Position numbers and translations under genes: made by a program. Below, piece after piece: positions 40,632 to 48,620 of a DNA stretch of 64,000 nucleotides. Position 1 is the first letter of the stretch. Every line of letters begins with the position of its first letter. The stretch spans positions 1-64,000 of IMG/VR virus record IMGVR_UViG_3300008110_000220, one strand, 5' to 3'. Origin of the DNA: a virus. Below the pieces are notes generated by a model, which saw only the letters and a list, made by a program, of their open reading frames with translations, searched no databases and was not told the DNA's origin.

Positions 40632-41864
40632 ATGGATTATAAGTTCAGCATTATTTCGCCATCCCACAAGAACACTCCCTACCTTCAAGAACTCTACGAA
40701 AGTCTGTGTGCTCAGACTTATGAGAACTGGGAGTGGATTTTGTGGTTGAATGGTAAGTTTAACCGTAGCAAACTCTCTCCAGAAATTGAGAATGATGGGA
40801 GGGTAAAGATCTACGAGTGTAATGAAAATAATCCTAACGTTGGGTTTCACAAGAGCAAGGCATTCCATCTTGGTTCTGGTGATGTCCTTGTGGAAGTTGA
40901 CCATGATGATATGATCACACCAGACTGTCTGGAAGAACTTAACAAGGCATACCAAGACGAGAGTGTTGGTTTTGTGTACAGTGATGTTGCTGTGTATGAT
41001 GATAACTTTGTTCCTTATAATGAGCAGCATGGTTGGTCTTACTACTTCTACAATTTTCGTGGTAAAGACCGTTATGTGATGAACTCTTGGCGTCCAACTA
41101 GTCAGGCATTATCATTCATCTGGTATTCTCCTGACCATGTTAGATCTTGGAGAAGGAGTGTTTATCAATCAATCGGTGGGCATAATGTTCAATTAAGTAT
41201 ATGTGATGACCACGAGTTGATGATAAGAACCTATCTGAATACGAAGATGTATCATATTCAAAAACCTCTTTACATCTATAGGGTTTATGGTGACAATACT
41301 TACCTAGAAAGAAATGCTCAAATTCAAACTAAGACCGTAGACCTTTATTATGAGTATGGATATCAACTTGCAGAGAAAGATGCAGAAGACCGTGGACTTC
41401 TGAAAGTTGATATTGGTGGTGGACTTTATCCTCGTCCTGGTTATGTAACCATTGACCAGGAGGGTGCTGATATTACTTGTGACCTGAATGATGGCATCCC
41501 ACTTCCTGATAATAGTGTTGGTGTTTTGAATGCAAGTCATGTTCTAGAGCACCTGAGAGACCCTGTTAAGTCAATGAGAGAAATTCATCGGGTCCTTGCA
41601 CACGGTGGTTGGGCAATGATTGAGGTTCCTTCTACTGATGGTAGGGGTGCATTCCAAGACCCAACTCACGTTAGCTTCTGGAATGAACATAGTTTCTGGT
41701 ATTATACCAACAAACAGCTAGCAAACTTCATTAGAAACTATGATATTCGCTTTCAAACGTATCGGTTAAATACTTGGGAAATGGCACCACATATTCCTGT
41801 TGTCACTGCTTGGTTGACAGCAATTAAGGATGAAGAACGTTTCCCTGGAATTCTTGCAATTTAA
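40632..41864 (+). CDS. Fusion: GT2 glycosyltransferase plus SAM methyltransferase
   Basis: A 410-residue protein. N-terminal GT2 domain (FSIISPSHKNTPYLQELYES, VLVEVDHDDMITPDCLEEL with the DxD site, CDDHELMIRT). C-terminal methyltransferase from about residue 255 (KVDIGGGLYPRPGYVTID, LPDNSVGVLNASHVLEHL, REIHRVLAHGGWAMIEVP). A second such fusion lies at 34368. Own promoter just upstream. Confidence 0.8.
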   Translation: MDYKFSIISPSHKNTPYLQELYESLCAQTYENWEWILWLNGKFNRSKLSPEIENDGRVKIYECNENNPNVGFHKSKAFHLGSGDVLVEVDHDDMITPDCLEELNKAYQDESVGFVYSDVAVYDDNFVPYNEQHGWSYYFYNFRGKDRYVMNSWRPTSQALSFIWYSPDHVRSWRRSVYQSIGGHNVQLSICDDHELMIRTYLNTKMYHIQKPLYIYRVYGDNTYLERNAQIQTKTVDLYYEYGYQLAEKDAEDRGLLKVDIGGGLYPRPGYVTIDQEGADITCDLNDGIPLPDNSVGVLNASHVLEHLRDPVKSMREIHRVLAHGGWAMIEVPSTDGRGAFQDPTHVSFWNEHSFWYYTNKQLANFIRNYDIRFQTYRLNTWEMAPHIPVVTAWLTAIKDEERFPGILAI

Positions 41865-41869
41865 TTTTT

Positions 41870-42895
41870 ATGGCACTTGCATATGTAATCGGCGCAGGAA
41901 CAGCAGGTTCAACTGCCGCTAGAATTTTAAAAGATAATGGGTGGGATGTAGAAGTATTTGAAACTAGATCTTATATTTCTGGTAATTGCTACGACTATAT
42001 TGATGAAAAGACCCGTTGTATTGTCCATGCACATGGTCCACACGCAATTCATACTAATAGTGAGAAAGTCTGGAACTGGTTGCATCAGTTTTCGGAGTTT
42101 AATGATTTCTCAGTCAAGGTCTGGGCAAATACTAAACTGGGTAAAATCCCCATTCCTTATAATGATACGTCTGATAGAATTATTGGACGACGACTTTCTG
42201 ATGAAGAAATTATTGATTTAGTCTTCAGGGATTATTCTGAAAAGATGTGGAATACTCCCTTTGAGGAACTTCCTCAGAGTATTCTTGCACGACTAGCAGT
42301 AAGAAATCCTGGTGAAGAAACTTACTTTGTGAATAACAAGTATCAGGGTCTTCCTAAGTATGGATTTGTTCGGATGTTTGAAAACATTCTGGATGGTATC
42401 CCCGTTCATTTGGATACACCCAGAGATGAGTGGAGAAAACTGAAAGACAAGTGTGACCTGTTGGTTTATACTGGTAAGGTTGATAATTACTTTGATTATC
42501 AGTTTGGCGAATTAACTTATCGCTCTTTGAATTTTGAACACGTCTATTGCCCTAAAACTCTTTATATTCAACTGAATGAATGTAATAAAGAGAATGGATG
42601 GAACCGTGCAATTGACCATTCCTACTGGTATAAACAGGATGTAGAAACAACAATTGTCACAAGAGAGTATCCTGTTCCTCACGTTGATGGTGTGAACAAT
42701 CCATATTATCCAATGATATTTGGTGAGTATCTCAGTCAGTTCAGACTGTATGAACCTCTGATGCAGGCAGAAAAGAACACAGTATTCACTGGAAGAACTG
42801 CTACTTATGAATATCTGACGATTGATGAAACCATCATCAAGACTGCTAAAAAACTGAAGAAACTTGGACTATCTGATTCTATTTTAACGCCATGA
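41870..42895 (+). CDS. glf: UDP-galactopyranose mutase
   Basis: A 341-residue flavoenzyme. YVIGAGTAGSTAARIL at residues 5-20 binds FAD; VEVFETRSYISGNCYDYID and HAHGPHAIHTNSEKVW match the UGM signature. It converts UDP-galactopyranose to UDP-galactofuranose for surface glycans. It overlaps the next gene by 4 bases. Galactofuranose is a plausible donor for the neighbouring transferases. Confidence 0.88.
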   Translation: MALAYVIGAGTAGSTAARILKDNGWDVEVFETRSYISGNCYDYIDEKTRCIVHAHGPHAIHTNSEKVWNWLHQFSEFNDFSVKVWANTKLGKIPIPYNDTSDRIIGRRLSDEEIIDLVFRDYSEKMWNTPFEELPQSILARLAVRNPGEETYFVNNKYQGLPKYGFVRMFENILDGIPVHLDTPRDEWRKLKDKCDLLVYTGKVDNYFDYQFGELTYRSLNFEHVYCPKTLYIQLNECNKENGWNRAIDHSYWYKQDVETTIVTREYPVPHVDGVNNPYYPMIFGEYLSQFRLYEPLMQAEKNTVFTGRTATYEYLTIDETIIKTAKKLKKLGLSDSILTP

Positions 42896-44007
42896 AGAAA
42901 ACTAAACTATGTCTCAATGTAATGCTTGGAAATGAGGAGCACGTCGTTGAGAGAATGCTTAATTCTTGTTATAAGCACATTGACTATTGGATTATCCAGT
43001 GTAATGGTAACGACCGCACTCAACAGATGGTTGAAGACTTTTTTCAACAAAAAGGTATTCCTGGATTTACCTACAATGTAGAATGGCACTATCCTGGTTG
43101 GAATAGTGATGACTTGGTTCAGAAATGTACAGAGACTGACCACGGTTGTGACTGGTTATTCAGAATTGATGCTGATGAACAACTACACGTTGATGATGAC
43201 TTTGATTGGAGTGTTTTAGAAGATACTTCAATTGATGCCTGGGATGTTACGGCACAGTCTGATAATTGTATTTGGTATCGTTGCCGTCTATGGAATACAA
43301 AAATTCCCTGGAGGTTTAGGCACGACAAGAGGCACGAGTGTATTCTGAAACCTGGATGTGTTCCAACGGGAGAAGAGTTTCCAAGAATAAGTCTGGCAAG
43401 AGGATTTAGACACATCATTATTAACGATGGTCGGACTTGGGTAAATCCAACTAAGTTCTTTACTGATGCTGTTGAACTTGAGAACCAACACATTTCCAAC
43501 AACACAATGCTAGAGGATGTTTATCACTTCTGGTATATTGCTAAAAGTTATAATGATGCTGCTTATGGTACTTATCCTTTAGGTGAAACGCATAATCAGG
43601 AGATGGCACGTCGTGCTTTATTTTATTATGAAGAGTATCTGAATTATCGATTTAATTATCATCAACTTGGATATGTAACTGGTATTGATGAGATGGCATA
43701 TTTTACTTTATGTGCTATGGGAGACTTGAATCGAACTTGCAATAATTTTGAAAAAGCAATTGACTGCTATATTCGTGCAGAAGAATGGTGTCCACCAAGA
43801 AATGAACATCTTGTGGGATTATCTGAGTGCTACAGAACTTTAGGTGATTATCAGATGATGAAGATGCAGACGGAAAGATTGATTGATCCGAGCAGAGTTA
43901 ATCCTTTTCCCACATATCACTTCCTTGTCAATAGTAACTATTATATAGATACCGGTGATTATGGAAAATCGCTTCATCAAATCGTATGTGAAAACTTATG
44001 CAATTGA
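42892..44007 (+). CDS. GT2 glycosyltransferase with TPR-like C-terminus
   Basis: A 371-residue protein. GT2 core: CLNVMLGNEEHVVERMLNSC, WLFRIDADEQLHVDDDFDW (DAD site) and RFRHDKRHECILK. The C-terminal third (NNFEKAIDCYIRAEEWCPPR, LSECYRTLGDYQMM) is TPR-like, common in phage GT2 enzymes. It shares 47 bases with the next gene. Confidence 0.78.
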   Translation: MKKTKLCLNVMLGNEEHVVERMLNSCYKHIDYWIIQCNGNDRTQQMVEDFFQQKGIPGFTYNVEWHYPGWNSDDLVQKCTETDHGCDWLFRIDADEQLHVDDDFDWSVLEDTSIDAWDVTAQSDNCIWYRCRLWNTKIPWRFRHDKRHECILKPGCVPTGEEFPRISLARGFRHIIINDGRTWVNPTKFFTDAVELENQHISNNTMLEDVYHFWYIAKSYNDAAYGTYPLGETHNQEMARRALFYYEEYLNYRFNYHQLGYVTGIDEMAYFTLCAMGDLNRTCNNFEKAIDCYIRAEEWCPPRNEHLVGLSECYRTLGDYQMMKMQTERLIDPSRVNPFPTYHFLVNSNYYIDTGDYGKSLHQIVCENLCN

Positions 44008-44593
44008 TATGAAATACCTTCCAGTCTCATCAATAAATAGACAGTCGCAGAAAACTATATGGGTTGTTGATAATTTTTATGCTAACCCATATGCTGTAAG
44101 AGAATTTGCTCTTCAGCAAGAGTTTTCTGAAGATTTAAATTATTTCAAAGGAAGTCGTTCAAAAGAACAATACTTCGTTCCTGGAACAAAAGAAGCATTT
44201 GAAAAAATCATGGGTATCAAAATCCGTGAATGGGAGTCTCATGGAATGTGTGGTCGTTTTCAATACTGTACCTCACAAGATGCCCTTGTCTATCATCACG
44301 ATGGTCAAACCTGGGCTGCTATGATATATCTCAACCCAGATGCTCCTTATTGTACAGGAACTTCTCTTTACGCTAGTAAGAATGGTGCTAGGAGAACTGG
44401 TGACCCCAACTTTACGGATGATGTATTTGCTGGTGGTTTTTACGATGAAACCAAGTTTGAGTTAGTTGACTCTATTGGTAATGTCTTCAATAGACTATTC
44501 ATCTTTGACGCTCAAAATATTCACGCAGCATCAAAATACTTTGGTCAAACCAAAGAAGATTCACGACTCTTTCACATTTTCTTTTTCGACTAA
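43961..44593 (+). CDS. DUF6445/2OG-Fe(II) oxygenase-like protein
   Basis: A 210-residue protein. VVDNFYANPYAVREFALQQEF near residue 35 and YHHDGQTWAAMIYLNPDAP, then GTSLYAS, give the H-x-D iron site and jelly-roll of DUF6445/prolyl-hydroxylase-like oxygenases, with a later FIFDAQNIHAAS supplying the second His. It may hydroxylate a sugar, a nucleotide or a protein. It overlaps the GT2 gene and precedes glutaredoxin by 2 bases. Confidence 0.68.
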   Translation: MENRFIKSYVKTYAIDMKYLPVSSINRQSQKTIWVVDNFYANPYAVREFALQQEFSEDLNYFKGSRSKEQYFVPGTKEAFEKIMGIKIREWESHGMCGRFQYCTSQDALVYHHDGQTWAAMIYLNPDAPYCTGTSLYASKNGARRTGDPNFTDDVFAGGFYDETKFELVDSIGNVFNRLFIFDAQNIHAASKYFGQTKEDSRLFHIFFFD

Positions 44594-44595
44594 AA

Positions 44596-44838
44596 ATGAA
44601 TTTTACAGTTTACTCAAAAGAAGGTTGTCCATATTGCGACAAAGTAAAAAAAGTCTTAGAGTTGACAAACACTCAGTTTGTCGTGTATACTCTTAGTGAG
44701 GACTTTACTAGAGAAGAATTCTATTCTGAATTTGGTGAAGGTTCTACCTTCCCTCAGGTTATTTGTGATGATAAAAAGCTAGGAGGTTCCGTTGACACAA
44801 TCAGATTCCTCAAAGAACAACAAGTCATCAAGTCATAA
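44596..44838 (+). CDS. nrdC: Glutaredoxin
   Basis: An 80-residue thiol-disulphide carrier with the CPYC active site at residues 11-14 and FPQVICDDKKLGGSVD for glutathione/partner binding. In T4-like phages it reduces ribonucleotide reductase and may supply electrons to the peroxiredoxin at 18976. It starts 2 bases after the preceding stop. Confidence 0.9.
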   Translation: MNFTVYSKEGCPYCDKVKKVLELTNTQFVVYTLSEDFTREEFYSEFGEGSTFPQVICDDKKLGGSVDTIRFLKEQQVIKS

Positions 44839-45043
44839 CATAAATAAAAACAAGAGTCACGTAAACCGTGGCGTTGATTTACTGCTTAATGGAGGTAAGA
44901 GAAAGCAAACGCAACCATTCCATATCATCTTCGAAAAGATGGTTTGCTTTCTGAATCGGGAAGTTACCATCTATTTTGAATTTTCCTTTAAGTCAAGGAA
45001 AAGAATAGTAGTTTCCCGAGGCAAAAGAAATGTTAGCAGTTAG
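44792..45043 (+). CDS. Small basic hypothetical protein
   Basis: An 83-residue ORF from a TTG, overlapping the glutaredoxin gene by 47 bases. N-terminal Ser/Asn/Lys-rich, then RGVDLLLNGGKRKQTQPFHI and FLNREVTIYFEFSFKSRKR, basic and beta-like. The frame stays open and coding-like between two established genes. Function unknown. Confidence 0.5.
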   Translation: MTQSDSSKNNKSSSHNINKNKSHVNRGVDLLLNGGKRKQTQPFHIIFEKMVCFLNREVTIYFEFSFKSRKRIVVSRGKRNVSS

Positions 45044-45260
45044 TCTAGTTTTTGGTTCATTCATGACCGTATTGTTTCTTATTGTGGGACTTATAGGTGG
45101 TTGGGTAGCAAGAGAATATATGATGAACTATCGGGAGATTCCAAGACCTCACCCCGAAATGTTCGATAACCAGGGTAACCTGATTCCAGATGAGGTGATT
45201 GCATTTAACTTTGAAAACTATCATGACTACGAAATCAACGACGAAGAAGACGACGAGTAA
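45030..45260 (+). CDS. Small membrane protein
   Basis: A 76-residue protein: membrane segment (LVFGSFMTVLFLIVGLIGGWVA, residues 6-27), then REYMMNYREIPRPHPEMFDN and an acidic tail (NDEEDDE). A common small membrane protein of marine T4-like phages. Overlaps neighbours. Confidence 0.65.
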   Translation: MLAVSLVFGSFMTVLFLIVGLIGGWVAREYMMNYREIPRPHPEMFDNQGNLIPDEVIAFNFENYHDYEINDEEDDE

Positions 45261-45837
45261 CACTACCAATACAAAACCAAGGACTGTTAAGGTTTCTACC
45301 TCACTAGAACTCCCTAATAATCCACTGGTTTTTGAGGTTCTTGATCTAGTATCGAAACAAAAAACCAAAGCAAAAAAAGTCGAAGTTCTGAAAAAATATG
45401 AGGATATGTCTCTTAAGATCATCCTCATTTGGAACTTTGATGAGAGTGTTGTAAGTGTTCTTCCACCAGGGGAAGTTCCATATTCCTCTTATGATGAACA
45501 AACTGTAAACTCTGGTACACTTTCTACCAAAATCAGTCAAGAGACACGTAGAATGTATGAGACTGGTTCATTCTCAATGGGAGTGACTGATCAGCAGGCT
45601 AGAACTACTATTCGTAAAGAGGCGAAGAACTTTTATTTCTTTGTGAAAGGTGGTAATGATAGTATGAACAGCATTCGTAGAGAAAGTATGTTTATCAATC
45701 TTCTCCAAGGTTTACACCCACTTGAAGCAGAGATTATTTGTCTTGTAAAAGATAAAAAACTAACCGACAAATACAATCTTACTCAGGATGATGTTGCTGA
45801 AGCATTCCCCGATATTCAGTGGGGCAATCGTTCTTGA
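45223..45837 (+). CDS. Conserved cyanophage hypothetical protein (DUF6433-like)
   Basis: A 204-residue protein. A Thr/Lys-rich leader is followed by a soluble domain (VFEVLDLVSKQKTKAKKVEV, LIWNFDESVVSVLPPGEVPY, LQGLHPLEAEIICLVKDKKL). The start inside the upstream gene is supported by the uninterrupted coding pattern. This is widespread in T4-like cyanophages; role unproven. The DUF label is from memory. Confidence 0.65.
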   Translation: MTTKSTTKKTTSNTTNTKPRTVKVSTSLELPNNPLVFEVLDLVSKQKTKAKKVEVLKKYEDMSLKIILIWNFDESVVSVLPPGEVPYSSYDEQTVNSGTLSTKISQETRRMYETGSFSMGVTDQQARTTIRKEAKNFYFFVKGGNDSMNSIRRESMFINLLQGLHPLEAEIICLVKDKKLTDKYNLTQDDVAEAFPDIQWGNRS

Positions 45838-45838
45838 T

Positions 45839-46099
45839 ATGGGAAAGGGTATCAATATTATTCACATAAATTGTGATCCTTCTTTTGCTGACGATAAGAG
45901 TCTTCCAAGAGATTCTTATCTAGTATCTTATGGTGATAATGATGAAGAAAAGTTTGATGTAGTTCAAGGTCTTCGCTCTGATATCTTTGACCACTATTGG
46001 GATAAGTATCGTGATGTAAGACGAATGGATTGGACTCAAGGTACAGTCAATCCAAAGTCATGGGGTTATAATGTGCCTGAAAAGAAAAAGCGAAAGTAG
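45839..46099 (+). CDS. Hypothetical protein
   Basis: An 86-residue protein (MGKGINIIHINCDPSFADDK...VPEKKKRK) starting one base after the preceding stop. Basic end, acidic middle. No motif recognised. Confidence 0.6.
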   Translation: MGKGINIIHINCDPSFADDKSLPRDSYLVSYGDNDEEKFDVVQGLRSDIFDHYWDKYRDVRRMDWTQGTVNPKSWGYNVPEKKKRK

Positions 46100-46139
46100 T
46101 TTCCAATATCGCTAATAATTTTTCCGGCAAAATTTTCTT

Positions 46140-46180
46140 GCGTGAGGGTTTTCACAAATCTTCACGCTTTTTAGTATAAT
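46140..46180 (+). terminator. Intrinsic terminator followed by a -10 box
   Basis: GCGTGA (46140-46145) / TCACGC (46162-46167) then five T; TATAAT at 46175-46180. A weak -35 (TTCACA, 46151-46156) is in the loop, 18 nt away. Confidence 0.6.
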
Positions 46181-46182
46181 AT

Positions 46183-46200
46183 AGATACCATTTAGTATCT
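46183..46200. promoter_or_regulatory. Operator-like palindrome at a start site
   Basis: AGATAC-CATTTA-GTATCT immediately after the TATAAT at 46175. A repressor could block the start site. Confidence 0.4.
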
Positions 46201-46234
46201 TATGTTACTGTTTTCACACATATAAGACCTATAT

Positions 46235-46274
46235 AGGATGAATAGGGGTATAATAATCCCCTAACGTTCATCCT
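46235..46274. promoter_or_regulatory. Nested inverted repeat around a -10 box and next to a start codon
   Basis: AGGATGAA (46235-46242) / TTCATCCT (46267-46274) with inner GGGG/CCCC; TATAAT (46249-46254) is in the centre and the ATG of the next gene follows at once. Confidence 0.45.
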
Positions 46275-46481
46275 ATGACTAAAGCACTTTTGCTTTTAGC
46301 ATGGGTTCCACTTCTTTCTGTTTCAACGCCACGACTTATACAGAATCCATATCCTGTGACTATAAGTTGTGACGCAGCGTGGGAACTAATGGACATCGTT
46401 AAAAACGACGATGTAGTAGACCAAAGAAGAGAAGACCGATTGCTATTAGAACTCCGAAAGGATGTTGTTCAAAGGTGCTAA
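46275..46481 (+). CDS. Small exported protein
   Basis: A 68-residue protein with a signal-like start (MTKALLLLAWVPLLSVSTPR) and a soluble part with two Cys (SCDAAWELMD, VVQRC). Its ATG is directly after a nested inverted repeat. Function unknown. Confidence 0.55.
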   Translation: MTKALLLLAWVPLLSVSTPRLIQNPYPVTISCDAAWELMDIVKNDDVVDQRREDRLLLELRKDVVQRC

Positions 46482-46529
46482 AAACTGAATAGGACGCAAG
46501 TAAGCCGACTCGGAACGGATCGTTCATCT

Positions 46530-46685
46530 ATGGAGCAACTCTTTTTATCTTGCTTACAGGCACAACTTCTCATTAGTAGAGTTAATGCTAGTAACTTCGT
46601 CACTGACCATGAAAAAATTGGTCTCATATTAGAAATTGAACAAGTCACAAAGAAAGGTTGTTTCATAGACGCAAAAGCCGACTGA
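46530..46685 (+). CDS. Small hypothetical protein
   Basis: A 51-residue ORF (MEQLFLSCLQAQLLISRVNA...GCFIDAKAD), helical. Position in a run of compact small genes. No motif recognised. Confidence 0.45.
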   Translation: MEQLFLSCLQAQLLISRVNASNFVTDHEKIGLILEIEQVTKKGCFIDAKAD

Positions 46686-46726
46686 AGGAACGGGACTAAC
46701 CATCTCATTTCTTTAGGAGAAAACCA

Positions 46727-46864
46727 ATGTCGAAAGTAGTTTATCGTGGTGCTGAATACGATACCGAAAAGCGTATCGCATATCAACAACAGATGATGCA
46801 ACAACCCCAACAATACAACGAAACCTATCGTGGTGTTAAGTATGTAAAGGAGGGGCACAAATGA
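46727..46864 (+). CDS. DUF4278-like small protein
   Basis: A 45-residue protein with two YRG motifs (VVYRGAEYD at residues 4-12 and TYRGVKYV at 33-40), the pattern of cyanobacterial DUF4278 proteins. A TTAGGAG ribosome-binding site lies before the ATG. Its stop overlaps the next start. Likely acquired from a host. Role unknown. Confidence 0.65.
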   Translation: MSKVVYRGAEYDTEKRIAYQQQMMQQPQQYNETYRGVKYVKEGHK

Positions 46865-46959
46865 AGAAACTAAACTTCTTGCAAATCATTAAAGAGCAAA
46901 AACAAAAAGAAGAGCGTCGTCATCAAGCCCAACTAGCACAATTAGTAGGAGCAAGGTAA
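46861..46959 (+). CDS. Tiny basic helical protein
   Basis: A 32-residue ORF (MKKLNFLQIIKEQKQKEERR...) overlapping both neighbours, with AAGGAGG before the start. Confidence 0.45.
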   Translation: MKKLNFLQIIKEQKQKEERRHQAQLAQLVGAR

Positions 46960-47045
46960 TGGTACAGTTCATGGTATCAACTACTGCTGCGATTGCTTTA
47001 ACAACCGTATTTTTATCAATGTATGTTCAGTGGTTGGACAAATAA
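46959..47045 (+). CDS. Tiny membrane peptide
   Basis: A 28-residue ORF that is almost entirely one membrane helix (FMVSTTAAIALTTVFLSMYV). Overlapping stop/start codons on both sides support translation. Confidence 0.4.
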   Translation: MVQFMVSTTAAIALTTVFLSMYVQWLDK

Positions 47046-47200
47046 TGGACAACTACAAATATCATTATGATGATATGGATAAGGACAATAGACCTCCTGC
47101 TTGCTATCAACTAACATACAGGGGTTGTAATTATTGGTCCTGTTATACTATTCATCTAGATGAGTGGTTTGAAAAAATGTTTAAGTTTGAGGGAGATTGA
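47045..47200 (+). CDS. Small hypothetical protein
   Basis: A 51-residue ORF (MDNYKYHYDDMDKDNRPPAC...), rich in Tyr/Asp, with two Cys (NYWSCYTI). Its end lies inside the following terminator. Confidence 0.5.
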   Translation: MDNYKYHYDDMDKDNRPPACYQLTYRGCNYWSCYTIHLDEWFEKMFKFEGD

Positions 47201-47216
47201 CTCTCCCTCTTTTTTT
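47189..47216 (+). terminator. Intrinsic terminator with TTGAC loop
   Basis: GAGGGAGA-TTGAC-TCTCCCTC then seven T. TTGACT in the loop is 19 nt from a TATAAG, a weaker version of the terminator-promoter arrangement. Confidence 0.85.
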
Positions 47217-47353
47217 ATGTCTATAAGTTTCTCTAATAGGCATAAATTTTTGTATCCTAAGTAACATATCTAATATACATATGGTAGAATAATGAGGTCA
47301 TACAAATGAGCGAAAATTATTTGTTATGATTATCCTTGTGCGTGGAGGACATT

Positions 47354-47527
47354 ATGCACAACCTTGTCTCTTACAATCAACTTGCAGAATGGCGACACTT
47401 TGAGCAAACAGTTGACCGTTGTAATGATGAAATGGAGTTAGTCAATGATTATTTTAACTGTCTAATAGAATGTGATGATGACCAACAAACTTGTAAACGG
47501 GTATGTAGAAATATGCTGAGTGAGTAA
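47354..47527 (+). CDS. Small Cys-rich hypothetical protein
   Basis: A 57-residue protein; GGAGG eight bases before the ATG decides the start. The C-terminal half has five Cys (VDRCND, FNCLIECDDDQQTCKRVC), likely disulphide or metal bound. Function unknown. Confidence 0.6.
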   Translation: MHNLVSYNQLAEWRHFEQTVDRCNDEMELVNDYFNCLIECDDDQQTCKRVCRNMLSE

Positions 47528-47534
47528 TAAGATG

Positions 47535-47562
47535 GGGAGGTCTTGACGACCTCCCTTTTTTT
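47535..47562 (+). terminator. Intrinsic terminator whose loop holds a -35 box
   Basis: GGGAGGTC-TTGAC-GACCTCCC (8 bp) then seven T. The loop plus one base reads TTGACG. Confidence 0.9.
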
Positions 47563-47571
47563 GTGTAAAAT
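47543..47571 (+). promoter_or_regulatory. Promoter overlapping the terminator, for the thyX operon
   Basis: TTGACG (47543-47548) in the loop, 17 nt (arm plus T-tract), TAAAAT (47566-47571). It would drive 47593-48577. Confidence 0.6.
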
Positions 47572-47592
47572 GAGTTGAGAGAACCCTATCTT

Positions 47593-47763
47593 ATGGACAA
47601 AGAAAAACTTAAACTCATCGTCCGTAATCTTGAATTACTTGTAGATTCTCTCAAAGCTGAAGTATACTCTGATACTCAGAGTTATCTCAACTATGAGGAA
47701 GTAAAAGTAGGTCTACAAGACTACGATGAAATTTTTGACGATGATGATGGATATGCAGATTAA
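47593..47763 (+). CDS. Small acidic hypothetical protein
   Basis: A 56-residue helical protein (MDKEKLKLIVRNLELLVDSL...) with an acidic end (DEIFDDDDGYAD). Overlaps the next start (TAATG). Confidence 0.6.
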   Translation: MDKEKLKLIVRNLELLVDSLKAEVYSDTQSYLNYEEVKVGLQDYDEIFDDDDGYAD

Positions 47764-47927
47764 TGACTAGTAGATCTAAAAAACTTGTAAAGTTGCTTGA
47801 GCGTCTCATCAAGCAAGACCATCTCTATACCGATGAAAAGATTCGTGAGATGAAAGTGCAACTTCGTGAGTTGAAAGAACAACTCGCAGACTTAGAAAAG
47901 AAAACATCAAAAGGATTTGGTAAATGA
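47763..47927 (+). CDS. Small coiled-coil protein
   Basis: A 54-residue protein (MTSRSKKLVKLLERLIKQDH...), heptad-like Leu/Lys/Glu pattern. Stop overlaps thyX start (ATGA). Confidence 0.6.
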   Translation: MTSRSKKLVKLLERLIKQDHLYTDEKIREMKVQLRELKEQLADLEKKTSKGFGK

Positions 47928-48577
47928 CTGTAAAACTGGTTAGTGTAACTCCAGACGCCGAAAAGACAATGGCGTATGTAGCAAGAGTCAGTAATCCTGC
48001 AAATCAAGACAACGAAAACTATTCCAAGTTGCTTGCTTATTGCATCAAGCACAACCATTGGTCTGTGTTTGAGCAGAGTTTTATGACTCTTGAGATTGAA
48101 ACCAATCGTGGTATCGCAGCTCAAATTTTGCGTCACCGTAGTTTCACATATCAAGAGTTCTCACAACGCTATGCTGATACTTCACTGATTTCAGAGTATA
48201 TTCCCGTTCCCGATCTTCGTCGTCAGGATACCAAGAATCGTCAAAACTCTATTGATGATATTGGCGAATATGAAAAACTGACGCTACAAAGTAAGATTCA
48301 AGACCATTTTGCGGAGGGTATGCGCCTCTACAAGGAACTTCTTGCTCACGGAGTAGCAAAAGAGTCTGCTCGCTTTGTGCTTCCTCTGGCGACTCCTACT
48401 CGTCTTTATATGGCGGGTAGTTGCAGGTCTTGGATCACATATATTGCACTCCGAGAAAAAAATGGAACGCAAAAAGAGCATATGGATATTGCTAAAGAAT
48501 GTAAAAAAATCTTTGCCGAGCAATTTCCTATCTGTACAGAAGCACTTGGGGGAGTAGAAAATCAATGGGTTCTGTAA
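47924..48577 (+). CDS. thyX: Flavin-dependent thymidylate synthase
   Basis: A 217-residue enzyme with the ThyX motif RHRSFTYQEFSQRY at residues 70-83 and RSWITYIALR near the end. It makes dTMP from dUMP using FADH2 and methylene-tetrahydrofolate, serving phage DNA synthesis. Length is normal for the family. Co-translated with the small genes upstream and driven by the 47543 promoter. Confidence 0.95.
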   Translation: MTVKLVSVTPDAEKTMAYVARVSNPANQDNENYSKLLAYCIKHNHWSVFEQSFMTLEIETNRGIAAQILRHRSFTYQEFSQRYADTSLISEYIPVPDLRRQDTKNRQNSIDDIGEYEKLTLQSKIQDHFAEGMRLYKELLAHGVAKESARFVLPLATPTRLYMAGSCRSWITYIALREKNGTQKEHMDIAKECKKIFAEQFPICTEALGGVENQWVL

Positions 48578-48588
48578 TGTATCCATAT

Positions 48589-48596
48589 TATAAATA
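48589..48596 (+). promoter_or_regulatory. T4-type late promoter (TATAAATA)
   Basis: Exact late consensus, 25 bases before the endonuclease gene. Confidence 0.6.
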
Positions 48597-48620
48597 TAAG
48601 TAGTTGGATACATTACTACT

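Noticed and set aside
41304-41540. Minus-strand ORF inside the GT2-methyltransferase fusion
   Set aside because: Shadow of the fusion gene. Both domains on the plus strand are well supported.
47306-47329. ATG-started 7-codon ORF (MSENYLL)
   Set aside because: Too short, no conserved context and no clear role as a leader peptide.
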